Shown piece after piece: positions 11,510 through 24,109 of a stretch of 64,000 bases of DNA (positions are counted from its first letter, which is position 1; every line of letters begins with the position of its first letter). Source of the DNA: Meconema thalassinum (taxonomy: Eukaryota; Arthropoda; Insecta; Orthoptera; Tettigoniidae). The stretch lies in the NCBI GenBank assembly GCA_946902985.2, contig CAMPQE020000052.1, positions 248,001 to 312,000 on the forward strand, read 5' to 3'. The translations under genes and the position numbers were made by a program. The notes below the pieces were generated by a model. That model was not told the origin of the DNA. It did no database searches and saw only the letters and a list, made by a program, of their open reading frames with translations.

Positions 11510-13490
11510 GATGGTCGCCATGTTGGATTTTTATATATGTAGGTCTTAGAGTTATGTGCTATTACATGATGATTATTGTGTACGTGTAGTATTCAAACAT
11601 AAATCGCATGATTATACACAAGACGTAAAAACGAGATTTTAAAAATTTGCACAGCTGCCATCTTGGGGTTATGAAAACAATTGAAATAAATTTGATTCCG
11701 GTGGAATAACATTTGTCTAAGCATTTACAGTACCAAGTTTCACTGTATTCGGATGGTTAAATTGCTAGAAACGTCCATAGAAATATATATACTTCACGTC
11801 ACCGCCATGTTGGATTTGTGCCCACCAGGTTATTCAAAGTCCTATAGGTGACCGTATGTTCATTGCCTCTATAAACATAAAAACTTTCAGTTTGATTGCT
11901 GTATAAGATTCGTAGATATTGAGAACCGTCTAAATATTTCGGATGGACCCAATTTTGGAATGTTATATGTATAGGTCATAGATTTATGTAGCATTAAAAG
12001 AAAATTACTGCGTAGCTTCATTATGCAAACTTTCACTTCGATCGCATGATTACGACACAGAATAAAAACTTAATGTAAAAATTTTGCACAGTCGCCATCT
12101 TGAGTTTATGTAAACAATTGAACTAAATTAGATGCCAGTGCATTACAATATGTATAATCATAGACTGTACCATATTTCACTGCTCTCAGATGGTTAAATC
12201 GCGAGAAAAGTCTATTGAAACTTTTCAACTCAGTTTGGACGTTATGTTCGTTTTGTACTTTACAGGTTTCTGAAAGTTAAATAGATAAACGTGCACTAGT
12301 GCCCTTTATCATCGTGCAAATTTTTCAGGGTGATATCAGTGATATCCTTGAAACTAGCAACGAAAGAAAACCTATAGAAGCAAGTTTACAGAAAATGGAA
12401 ACTGCTTTCCATTTGACAAAACAAGTTTATAACAAAAAACGCCTGTCGTGGAATTGTAAAATTCAACATTATAGAACAGTAGTCTTGCCTGCAGCCCTTT
12501 ATGCAGACATGACACTTAATCTACAACATAAAACTCTGATAAATCAATTGGAGATTAAGGAACGCAAAATCATGCGAACAATTTTGGGACCAAGAATCAA
12601 AGATGGAATTCACCTTCCGAAACCTAATGCTGGCGTATATTTAAAAATTACTAAAATCACAGACACAATCCGTATGAGAAAGATCCAATTCATGGGACAT
12701 TGGACAGAATGGACCCAACTTCATTAACAAATAAAATATATACATTTATGCGGAAAAAGGAAACAAGATCCAATTGGTACAAACAGGCGGAAAATGACTT
12801 GGCTGAATTAGGTTTTCCCAATCTCAAGGATCGAGAGGAAATTAGGAAAATTATACACAGGGTTTTGAGGGAGAAAGAGAAGACCTACCAGACACGTCTG
12901 GTTGCAGCAACGAAGACTCGCTCAATCGTTGCGTATGAAAAGTTATTGGGCAAACATCAAGGCAAATAAGTGTTGATTCCGCGTGGTCTTAGGAGACCCA
13001 TTCGCGCAGAGTAAGAAGAATAGTTTCAGAGATATACCTAGTAGAATGCCGGTGAAATATTTCGCACAGCCGCCATCTTGAGATTATCTAAACGATTGTA
13101 CTAAATTAAAAGCCAGTACATTACAATGCGTATAAATATTTGCTGTACCAAGTTTCATTACGTTTGGATGGTTACATCGCGAAAATAATATATATAAAAG
13201 TCGCAATTTTGCTTGGCCGCCATGTTGGCTTAGTAGTTACCAGGTTTTTGAAACATTCATATGTGAACTTCTAGTAGTGCTCTTTATCACCGTACAAAAT
13301 TTCAGGGTAATATGAGTAATAGTTTCGGAGATATTGAATGATGGTTAAATATTTAACACAGCCACCATGTTGGATTGGTGAGACATGGTAAGATTTGAAG
13401 GGCACGGCCGAAATGGTGCTATGACCTTACCGAGTTTCATTGATATCACTCCAGACGTTTAGAAGTTATTAGGGGCGGACACACACACGG
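11510..13490. repeat. Dispersed-type repeat built on a GCCATnTTGG motif
   Basis: The words GCCATGTTGG or GCCATCTTGRG recur at about 11518, 11659, 11806, 12094, 13073, 13219 and 13364. Between them lie repeated phrases such as caTAGATATTGAGAACnGTC, TTTATCAyCGTrCAAA and GTTTCrGAGATAT. The 3' end (GGCGGACACACACACGGAC, near 13470) resembles the GACGGAC-rich ends seen in some insect repeats. A LINE fragment (12346-13010) interrupts one unit. I could not assign a class. Confidence 0.5.
12346..13010 (+). pseudogene. LINE C-terminal region, inserted in a repeat unit
   Basis: Two overlapping frames (to 12727, then 12700-12969) together give the C-terminal part of a LINE ORF. They read LNLQHKTLINQLEIKERKIM, then LGPRIKDGIHLPKPNAGVY, then RKIQFMGHW, and after a one-frame shift MDRMDPTSLTNKIYTFMRKK. 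No RT catalytic motif is present. It lies within the GCCATnTTGG repeat, between a TCAGTGATAT end at 12351 and a AGTTTCAGAGATAT restart at 13024. This is compatible with insertion of a 5'-truncated LINE, although I saw no clear target duplication. Confidence 0.8.
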
Positions 13491-13539
13491 ACTAAAGTGA
13501 TACAACAAAATCCGTAGAAGGAGTAAGCGTAGATGGAAT

Positions 13540-14610
13540 AGGCGGTCACTCAGGGTGTAGTAGAATTGATGGATGAAAAACTGAGGAACAAGAACTCACG
13601 AAATGTAAAGGAGAAAACATAACTCAGGCTACTGAATTTTGAAGTAAACAAAAGGTGAAAAGCTGCCAAAGAATAATGTTAAAGAGAAATGCTCATCATG
13701 TATCGGTTAGCATAGTTGTCTGTCGCTTCGGAAGTTGGGATTCGATTTCTGCCTCTGCCATGAATTGTAATTCTTGTCGGAGGACTGGATCTGGGTACCC
13801 TCAGCCTGTTGAGGTAAATTTGAAAAGTGGTGGTCTTGATTCCCTCTCCAGCCTTCCGCAAAGTTATCTTTCCGCGTCTACCACTTCATCTCCAGGCAAA
13901 CGAGATTTAATATTGGCATCTGATTTTGATTGGCCACTAGATGGCCTATGTATTAAGAACCAACAGACATACGTGATATCCCTGAGTTGCTACGTTGCAT
14001 AGCAGCACAGGATCTCATCAGTTTATTACTCTTATAATTATGTTGGATTTTTTTGACCGGCATATCGAGGGTGACAAAAGTTTGTTTTCATGAAGTATAA
14101 CATTATGCTTAAACCTATCAAAGTAGGAGCTGACAGATGGGAAAATTATCATCCAATGAATTCGATGATATGTGCTTCTTAATGTAACGACGGCCCAGTT
14201 AGGTGAAGACGAGATTTAGACAGCAGGACCGTAGGATTAAGGGTATTCGTACTACGTATTAGACAGATGTCGGAAGGTAGAATACATAATGAGAAAGGCT
14301 TAGATAAGACTGTTCATTTCGTTGATTGGAGAAAATTACTTGACATTTTGAAAAGTATTGGAATAAAATCGAGCGATAGCAGTTATTACAATCACAGTGC
14401 TGCATCTTTTTGCTCGTACTTTTCATTTAGCAAGTAATGGAGGAAACGAGAACGAAATGAATAGTAGGAATAAAGGATTGAGTGAACGTTACGTCGATTC
14501 ATAAAAATACTAACGACAGTCTTCTTAGCCTGTGGATTTGAATGTTATTCTAACCAGTATAAACTTATTTCCGAGAAAGGAATTTGCGATAAAATCCATG
14601 TATATAAAAC
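13540..14610 (+). pseudogene. Decayed RTE-type LINE copy
   Basis: Several short blocks align in order with the better-preserved RTE element at 24110-26872. These are the AGAATTGATGGATGAAA block near 13563, the CTACGTTGCATAGCAG block near 13990, the GTAGGAGCTGACAGATGGGA block near 14125, and the GTTGATTGGAGAAAATTACTTGAC block with GAATAAAATCG near 14320-14370. Most of the intervening sequence is deleted or unrecognisable. An in-between frame (13655-14002) has no LINE motif and may be a separate insertion. Confidence 0.65.
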
Positions 14611-14963
14611 AAAAATAATTAAATGCAAGCGAATGAAGTGACATATGTGGAGCAATTCGAAGGGTCCAATAACCAGCACAGAGAAGATGTAGTGAGAATA
14701 AGGAAACGGGTTAGGGAGAGATATGCAAGAGTTGGCTCAAACGGGAAAGACGCAAAACAAGAAAATTTTATATTAACAGTGTAAACTATGATAAAAGAAA
14801 TGTGTAATAATATACTAATTTAGTAGTGATATCAATATAAAAAAACTCTGAACTTCTCAAATAGAGTAGTGTCAAGGAAGGGGTGGCCCATGGCCATTTA
14901 CAAGCATGGCAGTAGTTACAAATATAATCAACCTCAAAGCTTAAAGTTGCGCCGCTGTGGGTC

Positions 14964-16818
14964 TAGTAATAATAATAATAATAATGCGCGTCAGAGTAGC
15001 AGAGGAAGATAAAACCAACAAGGTCGCAAATGGACGTGGGAAAAGACGTTTTGCTCGACCCGGTGCTGGTCCCAAGATTTTCGGAGCGAGAAAAAAATGA
15101 TTTCCAAAAAACCAAATGGAAACAAACATGAAAAAAATTGCTTAGGACAAAATCCAAAAGGAGGAATTAAATTTGAATAGATGATCGATGAACCCAGGGG
15201 CGTGGTAGGTCGTGACTTCGTTACAGAACGGAGCCAAGACCGATGAAATCAGAGATAGGTTAAGGGAGGGGGCTTAAATATAAGACATGAAGAGACAAGG
15301 GGGCAATATTACTTAAAATATAAAAATGTATTAAAGATAAAAGAAAGAGCGTGTACACGAAATAAAAAAATTACTTAAAATAAAGAAAAAAGACAAGCTA
15401 AGATAAGATCATTAATACAAAAGAAACACAATACCAGGAACAAAGAAATCAAAAACTTACAAAACTAAAAAGCACGACAGGACCTGAGCACAGCTTAACA
15501 ACATGAATCTAACGAAAAGATACGGACATGGAATAAAATAAAATGAAACTTATAAAAGACAGAGAGAAACGACAAACTTGCAAAAATTCAAAACTAGAAC
15601 AGTAACGAGACGCGAAGCTTTTCATGAAGTTATGTAAACATACCGGAGGGAAGGGGGAGGATGAGAGGGAGTGAAACAAAGGGGAGAGAGGTCTCACGGA
15701 GGTAGGAGGAGGGAGAAGACAGAGGGGGGGCATCATTAATTTATGTAATACGGCGAAATTCAAAAGAGAAAAACAACACAAAAGGAAAATGAAATATACG
15801 GAGATACATTACATTACAATTGATTTGGGACGAAAGACACCGGTAAAAATCGAAAGCACGCCATAAAAAATAGGCTTATAATCCAACATAATGCCGCACC
15901 CGCGCGACATATATAAAAAAAAGAATAATATGACATCGGAGCTGGAGAAATCCCAGTTAACCACCGTCACATATATTCTATAAACAAAAGGGATACGGTT
16001 TAGTGGGAGACGTTCGACATTAGTCCCGTTTCCTCACATACTGTCTGCAAACAAAGATCCAATTGCTAACAATCAAACGAAACGTTTGTGGTACAAGAGG
16101 CACACCGACGCAAAAAACAAACGAGCACAACTGCTCGACAGAAAACATACATAAGCCAAGACGCAGAAACGCAATACTTTCGAATCTTACAGGTATTAAC
16201 CAAAATAATAAAACCATGAGGAAGGTACATAACAAAAGCAAAAAAAAGGACTCCGCCGTATGACATTACGCAAGGTCCCGGAGATCTGGTTCACGGATTA
16301 TAATACTAACATTAATATCTTGAAAAGGAAAGAGAATTAAGCAAAAGAAGAAACATTGAACAAAAACAATGTCATTTGCGTTAGATAGAAATTCATTGAG
16401 CCGTGCTTACATCCTGTTGCGTAATGAGAGTGGGCCTCTGCCTGAATACACACGTTCGCCCTACATCTCGGCACGTCCAAGACTGAATAAGCTTCTGTCC
16501 CCCAGAGAGGAGAGACGCCTCTCAGAAATATAAAATGCGTAGTTTGGGAGTGGCTCAAACTCGCGTCAAATATTGGCAGAGCCAATAGCAGAATAACTTA
16601 CACAACAAAATGCAAGGTAAGCAAAATCGCTAGCCAATACGAGAGAACTAGGTAGTATGTGGCTAGGGGTTGCACAACGTTAGTCAGAGTGATACATACA
16701 GATAATTTGCGCACGTTTCAACACACGAGGCGTAATATAGAGATGTCACAACACTTCACAATAATAATAATAATAATGATGATAATAATAATTACAATAA
16801 ATTCTGAAATGTGGTTCA
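14964..16818 (-). repeat. 1.86-kb direct repeat, copy A (possible 3' LTR)
   Basis: Copy A matches copy B (19046-20903) over its whole length in the same orientation, with small indels and scattered substitutions. Read on the minus strand it starts TGAACCA and ends in a (TTA)n run before TACTAGA. Immediately upstream on the minus strand (plus 16819-16845) lies a purine tract, GGGAGAAAGCGGTGG, placed where a polypurine tract would precede a 3' LTR. No gene is recognisable inside. Several short frames on either strand occur in both copies and are incidental. Confidence 0.7.
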
Positions 16819-19045
16819 AATACCACCGCTTTCTCCCAAAAAAAATCTTTTATGTAACAAAGGCATAAAATATTTTTTTCCTTTACATAACAAAATTATA
16901 TACAATAATATTCTTCGATTAGATAACTTTGAACAGGGGGAAGGAAAGAAAATTACATCATATACACAAGATACTCACATGAAAAATATACAAATAAATA
17001 AAATGTTCTCACATTTCTCTTATTCATATGTCGCAGCTTAATTAAATGTTCCTTGTTTTATGAACGTCATAGCTTCCATAAAAGGCTTGACGAAACGCAA
17101 GTCTCTTTATCACACACACATATATTCATACACACGTTTTCACGAAGATGTTCACCGATGAGGGAAACTTTTCCTTTTTGGTACGAAAAAAATGACTAAA
17201 ATGAAATTAAATATCAGAAATTCAAATTATATAAAGGATCAGTACAGGCGTGAAATAAGGGCGGTTACCTACCCCTACTGCACGTCAATACGTCACACTT
17301 ATTAAAATGGATGTTCCAAAAAGAAAATAATAATACGGCCAATCTTGAGTTAGACACTCCCAGATGACGTGGAGAATGCGAAGGCTTCTTAATGGTGACC
17401 TTCTCGAAATCTGCCGTTTTCTAATAATGAAGGAAAGAAACAGTTTAATCATGATCACATAAAAAATATTATAAAGGGGAGCACCCTGTATACAAAATAG
17501 GGCTTGCGTCGGGGAAATATTTGGGGTACGTAGTCTGTGTAAGAGTGAAAGTGGATTCCCTTTTGTCAGCTGGAAAGTAAAGGTATGAATAGACAGGGTC
17601 GTCAGACCAAATGGCAGAAGAGTAATGAGCCGTGAACAGGGTCTAAGGATACACCGGCCACTTCTCAGCTACTTGGAAACTAGCTATCGCCACCAAAAGC
17701 ATTCTCCAAATACATGACAGATACAGGAAAATAATACCCATTACCTCAGGGAAAACGTATTAGAATGAAATGATTTATAAAAACATGATTTCACAAAACC
17801 GTAAAACAGAATTTTCGATGAAAAGAAACAACTATATCAATAAACTGAAATCAAATCACTGTCACTACAAGAAAAGAATTTAGTCGATAGACCATCCCAG
17901 GCGCTGAAGTACAATAGCGAGTCGTGTCTGTAGCTAGGACAATGGGTTGGCCCGGCTCCTTACAACAAAATCAGGCAGGTACAGGAAATCGCCTTAGGCA
18001 TAAATATAGTTCAACAATCTTTCTAAATCCTCCGTGTAACTCAGGCGACTGTGTGTGTCTCCTGCCTAAGTAGATACATAAAAGTGGGGGGAACAAAAGG
18101 GCAACTAAAAATTCACATCAAAGGGTACTAGACACTATCAGAACTCAAGATTATAATAACAATACAAAAAATAACATTGGGACCCATGGTTTAAAAAAAT
18201 AATTACAGAATTATGCGACAATTTTCTTTAATAGAAAATACGTTAAGTAGTAACAACTAAAAGGGGACAACTCAGAAGTTGTATCAAAACAAAAAATACC
18301 ATCCCGCACAGAGAATGGAAAACCAAAGAATTGCGTTAAAAAAACTTTAACGGAAAAATGGACTGGAACGGAGAAAGAGGGGCGGGGGTTTAGGCTGCAC
18401 GGTAATGACAAGAAACCTGTCAGCAGCTGTTCCAGACTGAGACATATGAAGGGGTAAAACGAGTTCTGAGAAATATCACTGTTAACTAAACGACTATTTA
18501 CAACAACAGGTAAGGACTCAAACCCTTGAGAGAAATGCATTTCCTACTTCACAGAAAGGAAATAAAAACGTCCACAACACTGACGAAATGAAAAGGAAAA
18601 GAAAGCAAACAAAATTTTCTGTCGCCTTAAAATCACCGTTAACTAAACAAATGTCTACTAGAGGAATCAAATACATAAAAGCAGGTTACAATACCTTGAT
18701 GTGTCGTGTTCCAGCGATGCGATGTACTCACTGATATGCTGCCACTGGTCACCTCGAAGCTGGGTCTTTTGGATGTCTTGTTAACTTCAGGGACAAAACC
18801 ACCTTTCCTTGGAGATGGGTTTCCTGGATGCTCGTAGTTCACACAGAAAGTAACTTCACCCTTTCTTCAGGAGTGGGGGAAATCAATTCACTGAATTCCT
18901 TAAAATCAAAAAAATAATAATAATAATAATAATACAATGCAAATGAAGAGAAAAGTAATAAAAGGTTAATAACTTGAGAGGGGGCGAGGGGGGAACGATT
19001 TCGCACGCAACCACGCGATGTGCTAACATTGCGCCAGTAAAGGTG
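16819..19045 (-). mobile_element. Non-coding centre between the 1.86-kb repeats
   Basis: No gag, protease, RT, RNase H or integrase motif is readable in any frame. On the minus strand, just after copy B (plus 19022-19036), stands TGGCGCAATGTTAGC. Its TGGCGC start and position resemble a primer-binding site, but the same words also resemble a tRNA box A. If the flanking repeats are LTRs, this would be a non-autonomous LARD-type element. A coding frame at 18211-18540 shows no known domain. Confidence 0.4.
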
Positions 19046-20903
19046 TAGTAATAATAATAATAATGCGCGTCAAAGTAGCAGAGGAAGATAAAACCAACAA
19101 GGTCGCAAATAGACGGGGGAAAAGACGTCTTGCTCGACCCGGTGCTGGGCCCAAGGCTTTCGGAGCGAGCAAAAGATGATTTCCAAAATTCCCAAAAGGG
19201 AGACAAACATGAACAAAATTGCTTAGGACAAAATCCAAAAGGAGGAATTAAATTTGAATAGATGATCGCTGAACCCAGAGGCGTGGTAGGTCGTGACTTC
19301 GTTACAGAACGGAGCCAAGAACGACGAAATCAGAGATGGGATAAGGGAGGGGGGGATTAAATATAAGACATGAAGAGACAAGGGGGCAATATAACTTAAA
19401 ATATAAAAATGTATTAAAGATAAAAGAAAGAGCGTGTACACGAAATAAACAAATTACTTAAAATAAAGAAAAAAGGCAAGCTAAGATAAGATCAATAATA
19501 CAAAAGAAACACAATACCAAGAATAAAGAATTCAAAAACTTATAAAACTAAAAAGCACGACAGGACCTGAGTACAGCTTAACAACATGAATCTATCGAAA
19601 AGATGCGGACATGGAATAAAATAAAATGAGACTTACAAAAGGCAGAGAGAAACGACAAACTTGCAAAAATTCAAAAATAGAACAGTAACGAGACGCGAAG
19701 CTTTTCATGAAGTTATGTAAACATACCGGAGGGAAGGGAGAGGATGAGGGGGAGTGAAACAAAGGGGAGAGAGGTCTCACGGAGGTAGGAGGAGGGAGAA
19801 GACAGAGGGGGGGGTATCATTAAGTTATTTAATATGGCGAAAACCAAAAGAGAAAAACAAAACAAACGGAAAATGAAATATACGGAGATACATTACATTA
19901 CAATTGACTTGGGACGAAAGAGACCGATAAAAATCGAAAGCACGCTATAAAAAAGTAGGCTTATACTCCAACATAATGCCGCACCCACGCGACATATAAA
20001 AAAAGAATAACATGACATCGGAGCTGGAGAAATCCCAGTTATCCACCGACACATATATTCTATAAACAAAAGGGACACGTATTAGAGGGAGACTTTTGAC
20101 ATAAGTCCCATTACCTCACATACTGTCCGCAAACAAAGATCCAATTGCTACCAATCAAACGAAACGTTTGTGGCACAAGAGGGACACCGACGGAAAAAAA
20201 ACCGAGCACAACTGCTCGACAGAAAACATACATAAGCCAAGACGCAGAAACGCAATACTTTCGAATCTTACAGGTATTAACCAAAATAATAAAACCATGA
20301 GGAAGGTACATAACAAAAGCAAAAAAAAAAAAGGACTCCGCCGTATGACATTACGCAAGGCCCCGGAGATCTGGTTCAAGGATTATAATACTAACAGTAA
20401 CATCTTGAAAAGGAAAGAGAATTAAGCAAAAGAAGAAACGTTGAACAAAAACAATGTCATTTGCGTTAGATAGAAATTCATTGAGCCGTGCTTACATCCT
20501 GTTGCGTAATGAGAGTGGGCCTCTGCCTGAATACACACGTTCGCCCTACATCTCGGCACGTCCAAGACTGAATAAGCTTCTGTCCCCCAGAGAGGAGAGA
20601 CGCCTCTCAGAAATATAAAATGCGTAGTTTGGGAGTGGCTCAAACTCGCGTCAAATATTGGCAGAGCCAATAGCAGAATAACTTACACAACAGAATGCAA
20701 GGTAAGCAAAAACGCTAGCCAATACGAGAGTACTAGGTAATATGTGGCTAGGGGTTGCACAACGTTAGCCAGAGTGATACATATGGATAATTTGCGCACG
20801 TTTCAACACACGAGGCGTAATATAGAGATGTCACAACACTTCAAAATAATAATAATAATAATGTTGATAATAATAATTACAATAAATTCTGAAAATTGGT
20901 TCA
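19046..20903 (-). repeat. 1.86-kb direct repeat, copy B (possible 5' LTR)
   Basis: This is the partner of copy A, about 4.08 kb away. Both end in an AT-trinucleotide run on one side and in AATAAATTCTGAAA followed by GGTTCA on the other. The plus strand is strongly purine-rich over 19330-19860, as in copy A. I could not find a matching 4-6-bp target duplication outside the pair, so the LTR interpretation is not proved. Confidence 0.7.
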
Positions 20904-22598
20904 CAGTATATGTAGAAAAATGATTGTTGTGCCCGAAAAGCAAAACTAAATCTCTCACAAATAAAGCACTAATAAAAGATTTATCGAGATTAAACACTGT
21001 CTTGATTATGAAAAAACAATTCCCAAGATGCATATATTGAGAACGACCCTAGGTAGGAAGTAAGCTGAGCGAACTATACCAGTGACACTTATCTAAAAAG
21101 ATCTGTGAAAAATCATAAACCTGACAAAAAAAAGTAGCTTAGCAAGTCTTGGTAAGAGCAGTACAAACGATAAAATAATTGCCAATGTTCACGAGGCTCA
21201 TCTCAAGTTGCTGCTATAAATGGAGATCAAGTACAAGAATAGCTAGAATAGAAATTAGTTGGGATAGATATTGAGAATAAACACTCAAACACTGAATAGA
21301 ACAGGGCGCTGCTATAAATTTGAAGCTACGCCATTGATATACGTTTAAAGCAATTTGATTGCTGATTTTGTCGCAATACAAAATGTAGCAGTTGCTACCA
21401 ATTCTCGGACCAAGATTGGACCTAAAGACAAATTATGAACTTGCAATTTTTGCATTGATTAGATCAGATAAGTGAGATTATCACAAGTAAACCTGCCCCA
21501 TTAGACACAATGAAGATTGATTAGAGTTAAGATTATTGAAAATTTGCTAATCCCAACAATTTGGATACAGCAGGAATCGCCGTGAAAACTAGAAATACCA
21601 TTTATAAATGGAAGAAGGCTTACAACTGGACCTAGACGGCAAAAGAATGATGAGAGCTTGTTAAGTTACAATAAATTTAAAGTATTTAAACTTAGAGGAA
21701 GCTATCCATCTGTAGGACCAAGGGAAGTGGTCGACAAATAAACCACTAAATTTATACACATTCAAACATGGGGAGGACATCCATTGGCTAGAACCTAAGA
21801 TTCAACAAAACAAATACAGTAAAGATTATTTAATATACTTAATTTAAATCTGTTAGTAGAGGGCAAAATGGTGAGGAAAGGAAATTAGGTTTCTTTCACT
21901 GGAACCGATTGTGCGGTAATTCAGGTTATCTTTTGGCACGATGCAGTTTTTAGTTTTGAAAAGGGTTAGAGTTTCTCTTTACAAAGTGTCACTGGTTATC
22001 ATGATGAATTATTTCCGGTTTGAGCATTTGCAAAGTTTGAAAATTAATTCTGTCTTGAACATTGATGTAATTGCTTGAGGTTGAGAGTCTCGTGATATGA
22101 GCAGAGTTGACCCATTAGACAGATACGAAGTTACAAATTTCCCACGATGTGTCAAGTTATTGACTTTCACAGAGTATAGATGAAAAAGAGTAAATCCTCC
22201 GATGCGCCTTGCCAATAGTTGTTCTTTTACATTAAGCATAGATTCCCTCGGTGGTGAAATTGATGTTTGACATAAAAAAAATAACACCTTACCGGCAAGA
22301 TGAAAAATAGCTGATTTGATTACTTGCAAATATTATAAGAGCTTCACATCTAGGTTAAAATTTCCAACAAGACACACTATATTTTCTTTTAAATATAAAT
22401 TCAATTGCCAAACATTGAGGCTGTGTGAATATCATATTATTGAGCAATGAAAACGGAATCAGATCCCGATAATTCTTAACGACTTATTCACTGGTAGGGA
22501 TATTAATGAAGGTTGCTCCATTTATAATTTCTTTCATCTCTATACCTTGACTATTAATTCACTTCCTATAATAATGTACCATACTTCAAACTGTTAGT
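20904..22598. other. Gene-free AT-rich stretch
   Basis: Only short unassigned frames are present, the longest a 106-codon minus frame at 22009-22329. No repeat structure was noticed. At the right end, TGAACTATTTCAG (to 22612) has the form of a splice acceptor leading into the zinc-finger exon. Confidence 0.45.
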
Positions 22599-24109
22599 AT
22601 GAACTATTTCAGGGTGATATGTCCTGATACGTTGAATCCGCCTGCAATGAAGATATATGATATTGGTATTAGTGGAAGACAATATACTAACACTGCTTCT
22701 GGAGAAAATTGTTCTATCAAGCACAATTTTGAAACAAATATATTATGCCATAATGGTAATGCTCGTTACACATGTAAAATATGCAAAAGAGAATTTAAAC
22801 AGAGTGAAAACGTGAACAAACACATGTTAATCCACAGTGGCGCAAAGCCATACTCATGTAGTGTCTGCAAAGCCAAATTTACTCAGAGAGGACATTTGAA
22901 GCAACACGTGCTTGTCCATAGTGTTGAGAAGACATAATCATGTGCCGTGTGCGAAGCTAAATTTACTGGGTGAGGGACTTTGAAAAAACACATGGTAATC
23001 CATAGTGGCAGGATGTTATATTCATGTACCGTGTGTGAAGCAAGTTGTAAGCACAGAGCAAGTTTGAGCAGACACATGCTAATCCATAGTGGTAAAAGGC
23101 AATTTTCCTGTAGCGTGTGCGAAGCCAAATTTGTCGAGAAAGGACATTTGAAGGAACACCTGCTCATTCATAGTGACCAGAGGCCATATTCATGTGGCGT
23201 GTGCGATTGCAAATTTAATCAAAGGGCAACTTTGAATAATCACATGTTTATCCATACTGGTGTGAAGCTATACACATCTAACGTGTGCGAAGCCAAGTTT
23301 ACTCACAGAAGGGGTTTGATCTCCCACATGCAAATACACAATGGCAAAAAAGCAAATTCATGTAGCGTGTGCGAAGCCAAACATTCCCACAGAGAAAGTT
23401 TGAGCAGACACATGATAGTCCATAATGCTGAGAGGCAATTTTCCTGTGGCGTGTGCGAAGCCAAATTTATCGAGAAAAGACATCTGAAAGAACACATGTT
23501 CATACATAGTGACTAGAGGCCGTATTCATGTGGAGTGTGCGAAAGCAAATTTACGCAGAAAGCAACGTTGAATAAACACAAGTTAATCCATAGTAACGAA
23601 AAGCTGTACATATGTAACGTGTGCGAAGCCAAGTTTACCCACAGAAGCGGCTTGATCACACGCATGCTAATACATAATGGTCAACGACCATATTCATATA
23701 GCGTTTGCGAAGCCAAATTTAACCACAGAGGAAATTTGAAAAGACACATGCTAATCCATGGATTGTGTCCGAAGCCAAATTTAAACAGAAAGGACATTTG
23801 AATCAGCACATGCTGATCCTTAGTGGCAAGAAGCCATATTCATCTAGCCTATGCGAAGCCAAATTTAACCACGGAGAAAGTTTGTAATATCACTCTTGAA
23901 TCTATACTGGATAGTAGCCATATTCCTGTTACAATTGTGATGCCAACATTACCCACAGAGGCGATTCAATACACACATGCTTATCCACAGTGGCGAGGAG
24001 CCGCAATCATGTAACGTATCCGGAGTCCCATAAATCCTTGCTGGATATTTGAACACACACACGCTAATCCATGGTGGCAAGAAGCTATATTCATGAACCT
24101 TATGCAAAG
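22599..24109 (+). pseudogene. C2H2 zinc-finger gene, broken, 5' part
   Basis: The exon begins after a plausible acceptor (TATTTCAG ending at 22612). At least twelve C-x2-C-x12-H-x3-H fingers follow at an 84-bp spacing, with linkers of the HSGxKPYSC type; such arrays are normally nuclear DNA-binding proteins. One frame is kept from 22599 to 23801 but is cut by TAA at 22935, TGA near 22971 and TAG at 23514. Each stop sits where neighbouring fingers have a sense codon (Y, R and Q). Several fingers have lost a ligand: finger 7 has Cys to Ser, finger 11 His to Arg and finger 12 Cys to Tyr. After 23760 the frame shifts and the fingers decay further. Fingers 4-7 and 8-11 form a duplicated four-finger block. 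The array is interrupted at 24109 by a LINE and resumes at 26873. Confidence 0.9.

Noticed and set aside
15150..16010. Purine-rich stretch as a functional triplex or regulatory region
   Set aside because: The same bias occurs in the partner repeat at 19240-20090 and is explained by the repeated element. No independent evidence supports a function.
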